Shown here: positions 59,167 to 64,000 of the stretch, piece by piece | Layout: each line of letters opens with the position of its first letter | Numbering within the stretch: the first letter of the stretch is position 1 | NCBI RefSeq assembly: GCF_947179165.1 | Contig: NC_077239.1 | Location: forward strand, 744,001-808,000 | Direction: 5' to 3' | DNA: 64,000 bases | From: Solanum dulcamara | Taxonomy: Eukaryota; Streptophyta; Magnoliopsida; Solanales; Solanaceae | Notes under the pieces: generated by a model | Seen by the model: the letters and a program-made list of their open reading frames with translations, nothing else | Databases searched by the model: none | What the model was told of the DNA's origin: nothing | Translations under genes and position numbers: made by a program

Positions 59167-60307
59167 TAAAGAGTGTTTTACTTCTAAGGTAAATTTTTTC
59201 AGTATGAATCCAAATTAGTAAAGCCTCAAAATAAATAATTGACAACAGGTAAGAAATTAGCTCCACCTCTACTAATATATAGACAATAATTGATATGATT
59301 TGGTGAAAATATCGAATAAGTTTCACTCTAATAATTAGTGCATGAAATTATAATAAATTTCACTAATATAATAAAAGTTTTTAAATTAAGAAAACTACAA
59401 TAATATTAGAGTGTAAAACATCGAACATAGTCCATAATTGTTTATATCAAACTACAACTACATGCTAATTTTTTATTATTTATTTTGAAAATGCTAAACA
59501 AGTTGAAGTGAGAGATTTATCTACGAAAGGGAACGAACTATTTATTTATTGTTTCAATAATAAATTACTTAATTCAGGAATATATTTTCCCCCTTAATTA
59601 ATTAGCCGGCCAATAGCAACAACATATTTAATAAATCAATTTCATTAAGATTCTTTAAAAACAAATAATTGTATTTTGTTTGAGAAGAATAAGTCCAATT
59701 ATTATAAATGAACCCATAATAACTAGTCAACTTTGTATATTAATTAATCTATCGTCCATTTGTGCAAATTGGAAAAAGCTAGGAATAATATACTTAATAA
59801 ATTGGACGGTGGAAATATATATATATATACATATATATTAGGTGAAACAATAATTAGTTAATAGAATCTATGCTTTGGTAATATTCCTTTAGAAAGTTTA
59901 TAATTTCTACTGTAAATCCTACAGATAAATAGATAATAGTCCTAATGTAATTCCGTAAATTGAGTCTGAAAAAAATGTATATATGTATTTTATTTTTATT
60001 TTTTTATGAATTAAAAAGATTGTTTTTAATATACTTTCGATTAAATTTTTTTATTTAATTGAGTAGATAATTAAATTAATATATATTTAAACATATTAAA
60101 TTCGACCAAATCCGTAAACCACACACTTCAAAAAATAAATGAAATTAATTAATACTCTAGATGCCATGTTCCATTTAGATAAGTAGTAGCTAATACCTTT
60201 GTGTAGGAGGAGAATATGTTAAAGCAATGATGTTGAAACGATTAGGTATTATTGTACTATGTGAATTAAAGCACAATAGTAAGTCAATTATTAAAGTCAA
60301 TACCTAT
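59167..60307. other. Intergenic, AT-rich
   Basis: No gene or named repeat is seen. A short TA run lies at about 59817-59829. Confidence 0.45.
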
Positions 60308-60480
60308 TGTGACGTAATGATTCAAAAAAAATTAGTTTTTTTAATCAAAGATTTTGAGTTCAATTTTTTGTGAATGACAAAAATTTTGTTGAAAGCACCG
60401 TTTTTAAAATAAGCCTTATAATATATGAATTTAAATTTAATCGAATCTCAATTTAAAGTATTCTTTAGGTCAATCATTAA
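60308..60480 (+). mobile_element. SolS-type SINE, decayed (family 2)
   Basis: An A-box-like GTGACGTAATGATTCAA and B-box-like TTTTGAGTTCAATTTTTTG are followed by TTGTTGAAAGCACCG and AATCGAATCTCAATTTAAAG. This is the plus-strand order of the family also seen inverted at 33208, 33637 and 63125. Confidence 0.5.
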
Positions 60481-61674
60481 AAATGATGCCATGCTTGTAC
60501 GATATTCCCTCACATAGTATATGTACCACTATATGTCTTTTTTCCAAGGGTTCTTTTAGTTGTAGTATAAGTTATTCTCAAATTTTAGTTATTTTAAGAT
60601 TGTTATTCCACTTTAATTTTAATATAAGATAAAATAATATTATGAAATATATTGTTAAGCAATTTTATCTTAATCAAATATAAAATAAATTTATCCTAAA
60701 TTAATTTCAAAATTAATTATTTCTTATCTTTCATACCAGGTGAGCCCTAATAGTGTTATCACTATATTCACCATCATTTTGCAATCCACCATTCACTTTT
60801 AGTGGACCTTTTTGAAATATAGATTAAAAGTTTAATATATTGACAATTTCTTAAATTTATCAGCAAACTTAGTTTAGATATTTAAACTATAGCTTAATTA
60901 TTTCAATTGAGCATCTTATCGACGCATGATAAAGTGTTCATATAATATATCAGATGTTTTTAGTTTAAATTTTGAATTTTTTTAATGCATGTTCTCAAAT
61001 ATTTATTATATAGATAAGTTAATCGTTTAAAATATGTCATGTCTTTAATCACACAAATTAATCTCAATAAATCATAAACATTAACATGTTTCAATTGAGA
61101 ATAATGTGTATAATTCTAGCCAATAAATACATTTTAAAAAAATTCTAATCAAATAAAAAGACTAATCTTAAGTGGGTGAGAATATAAAGGACAAAATATT
61201 AATATTATGAGCTCGACATTTTTATCTAGGTCATATTAAATTGGACCATCTCAAAATTTTGGACCACCATTTTGTTTTATTGAGCTTTAACTAAACAGGC
61301 ATTTTAATAATAAGAAGTTTTGGCGAGGCTAGTATGATAGGAATAAGATCTGTATATATCATATAGGGAGCTTTAGTGCATTGGACTGCCTTTTTTATTA
61401 TTTGAAATAAAACAGATTAATAAAAAATTCATACAATATATTATGACGATCTATAAAAATTTACGATAATATATGCCCACCACGCAATTTCCCATGATGG
61501 AAAATATATTGCATAGGCCCATAAATTCACATTTTTAAAACAAATACTTCGGACATCTCCATGACAATGACGACTCAAATTGTAGCAAATATGGTCACTC
61601 CTATTGGTTGTGATAGGTAAGTGTTCTAATATTAATATTCATAATTACAGGTTTTGAATTCGACTTCAATTTTT
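60481..61674. other. Intergenic, AT-rich
   Basis: No gene or named repeat is seen. Confidence 0.45.
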
Positions 61675-61850
61675 TGACATGGCTCAGTTGGTTTGGAGGA
61701 TGGTCATTCACATAAATGATTTGGAATCGATCCTCCCTCAATACCTTCTAAATCGAATATGTCGCACAACACTTGCCTAGTGTGGTTTACATTCCCTGTG
61801 TGGAAGAGATTGTAGCAGCTTCAGGTTATCCTGAAAGTTTTTTAAAAAAA
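61675..61850 (+). mobile_element. SolS-type SINE (family 1)
   Basis: ACATGGCTCAGTTGGTTTGG is a good A box. GGAATCGATCCTCC is a weak B box. GTCGCACAACACTTGCCTAG and CCCTGTGTGG follow. The body matches, in the opposite orientation, the copy at 2148-2345, but lacks a middle part. An A-rich tail is at about 61840-61852. Confidence 0.6.
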
Positions 61851-63124
61851 ATCGACCTCTATGATACTTTTGGTAGTGTGATATTTAACACCAAGATCGA
61901 GGACATATCACATAAATCTTAAAAAATAAAAAATAATAATAGATAAATTATGTAGCTAAATTGCAAAATTGATCACAAATCATGATTAACAAAGGATTAT
62001 AAAAAAATATATCATAGCTAATTTCAATTTTTTCTTTTTGCAGTATAGAAGAAACAACATCTTTCTAGGCTGACAAGCTTCAAAAGGACGTGTGTACGTG
62101 ATATTTTAGATAAATCTCAATATTTAACATATATTGGAGAGGAAAGTTTTATAACGCATATTACAAATTCACATGATATATTCGCCTTTTGTTCGATGAT
62201 GACGTAGTCCAAGAAACATATCCGTAAGGCTTGTTGAGACAAAACGGACAATATGTCATGATACATGGGTTGTGACAGATAGGTAGCACTTTACTTCCAA
62301 AACACAACAGCGCAACTTGCCCTTTTGAAACTTACGAGGGGCGAATAAGAGCTCGTCGAACCTAGATGCCTATCCAAATTTTATAATTTAAATGAAAATG
62401 ACTTTTGTACATTGGAGAATAATTGTCCGTAAATTAAGCATTAAAACTATAATGTATTATTTTGGTATTGTATTATTATTAGTTATGACTTTCAAATTTT
62501 CCAGCTCTAATTATCCTATTTGTCTTTTAATAGCAGCCATGGCCGCCCCTTTAATTTCCACCTCCATTAAATAATTAATCCCTTTAATTCCAAATACTTT
62601 TATAATTTTTTTTCTCTGGCCTTTTATGCTCTATAAAATGAGATATCTGTACTAAAATTATTTTTTTAATAGATCAAAGATACTGACAAAAATGATGATA
62701 AGAAAAAAAAAAGGTTTTAATACGAACTAACATTTGTAGGTGCATTTTCGTCTATTTATGGTGTATGCAATTTTTTTGAAATATAGTTTAATTTATTTTA
62801 GTCTATTTCAAGTGTCTGAAATTGTTACGATTTCTGTGATTTGATAAGATTTTTTTGATGTTTTTTTGTTAAAAAAATTTCTTATTAAATATTTAGTAAA
62901 TATTGTTTGATGTTTTTGGTTAATTTTTATTATTAAATATTTATTTATCAAAGTTTACTAAATATTTAACGGAGATCAAAAGTAAGTTTGAAGGACCAAA
63001 ACTGCTCAGTTGTAAACCTACTCCAAATATAAAGGATCATTTCTGCCATTTTTTCCACCAAATTTAAAATCTTGTGGCTGACCTTTTTTTCCCTTGTATA
63101 TAAACAAATTAAAGGACACTTGCA
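61851..63124. other. Intergenic, AT-rich
   Basis: No gene or named repeat is seen. Confidence 0.45.
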
Positions 63125-63320
63125 TCTTTTTTTTTTTGTTTTTTTTTTTGTGTCTGATATCTGTATTAGAGTTCGCCTAATTTAGATTCAAGCTGAGTAG
63201 ATGCTCATTATTCGGGGATAGCGCTCCCTATCGAGTATTTTTCTATATCCAGCGCTCGAACCTGAGATATTTGATTAAGAAAATGAGTAGTTCATCCACT
63301 ACCGCACCACATCCTTTGAT
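63125..63320 (-). mobile_element. SolS-type SINE (family 2), best-preserved copy
   Basis: On the minus strand: A-box-like TGGTGCGGTAGTGG, B-box CAGGTTCGAGCGCTGG, then GGGAGCGCTATCCCCG and GATATCAGACAC, ending in an A-rich tail (the T runs at 63129-63151 on the plus strand). This is the layout of a tRNA-derived SINE. No clear target duplication is seen. Confidence 0.65.
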
Positions 63321-64000
63321 GGTGTCTTTTGTTTACTTGCTTTTCTTTTTCTCTTTCATATATATATATATATATTTTAATTTCAGTATGATTAAAAGAA
63401 AATAGAGTTATATTATTGAACTTGAACATTATAAATTATATGTATATTCAAGAAAGTAGTTGTTTGGTTCAATTATTTAATAATAAAATTGTTTCATGGT
63501 GTTATTACTCTGGGTTTTTTTGTGGGTTATGTAAAGCAAAAAAAGATAATGTGAAAGTTAGCATCTTGTTTTTTCTCCTTTTGTAGTTTTGTATGATTAA
63601 AGTTGATTCTGGGAAATATATCATTTTCAGCATGGAAATGAAAAGGAATTTGAAAAAGAAAATAGACATGCCAAAAATAAGTTACAATTGATTTTGGACA
63701 TTTCCATATGGACACACCTACTCTAAACCCATCGGTGGCCTCTTAAAGTTGGTACCAACTTTCACTTAGACATCTAAATCAGGAGATGTTTATTTTAGAC
63801 ACCTTATGTAAGGATCGAATGTGTCATCTTGACACTTTTTAAATAATTTGTTGTTGGACTCAATCGCGTGTATTACAATTTCGTCCACATGGATTAGTTG
63901 ACCAATTATATCATGTCAACTCTGTCTTCTTTACATGTCATATTAGCTTTAAATTTAAATGCTCAAAAGTTGATCTTCAACTCCATTTTCTCTTCAATTC
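63321..64000. other. Right edge, no gene
   Basis: AT-rich sequence. From about 63715 to the edge, wording such as TAGACATCTAAATCAGG and GACACCTTATG resembles a dispersed non-coding repeat that may continue beyond the window. Confidence 0.4.

Noticed and set aside
1..64000. CRISPR arrays, bacterial operons, organelle DNA insertions or viral replication genes
   Set aside because: No spaced direct repeats of the CRISPR kind and no organelle or virus gene were recognised. The retrotransposon genes are of copia type and are decayed.

Overview
This is plant nuclear DNA, AT-rich, with short exons split by GT-AG introns and with dense transposon remains. Gene content and repeat families (a SINE ending in TTG repeats, SolS-type SINEs, large LTRs of the TGTAATGACCC/GGTCGTGACA type) point to Solanaceae, most likely Solanum or a close relative. 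The species call is an inference from recalled repeat families; no search was run.

Five protein-coding genes are supported. (1) The 3' part of an intronless C2H2 zinc-finger repressor (ZAT type, EAR motif) runs off the left edge, 1-623 (+). (2) A six-exon ankyrin-repeat protein lies at 10014-13243 (+). (3) A six-exon Rab GTPase of the RabC/Rab18 type lies at 14308-19553 (-), convergent with the ankyrin gene. (4) A six-exon splicing factor 3A subunit 2 gene lies at 42151-46257 (+). (5) An eight-coding-exon MORN-repeat phosphatidylinositol-4-phosphate 5-kinase lies at 47225-54739 (-), convergent with SF3A2, with a probable leader intron reaching about 56.9 kb. For every multi-exon gene the exon phases join into one open frame. 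The genes look like ordinary housekeeping or signalling genes and share no visible pathway.

Between the genes are layers of mobile elements. Three solo LTRs of one family (6881-9036, 23581-25825, 26808-29136) each carry a different 5-bp target duplication; the last two face each other as a large inverted pair. A decayed Ty1/copia element (34159-41966, target duplication AATTC) is split in its reverse transcriptase by another solo LTR (37792-40270, target duplication AGTAT). Its 3' LTR, which still has a TATA box, ends 184 bp before the SF3A2 start codon. A 1.27-kb element with long terminal inverted repeats (30034-31299), several Stowaway-like MITEs, a CACTA-like MITE, about ten SINE copies and several local tandem duplications make up much of the rest.

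From about 57 kb to the right end I see no protein-coding gene, only AT-rich DNA with SINE and MITE remains. I saw no CRISPR array, no tRNA or rRNA gene, and no clearly new biological system. The most useful observations are the nested and inverted LTR architecture and the LTR placed at the SF3A2 promoter.
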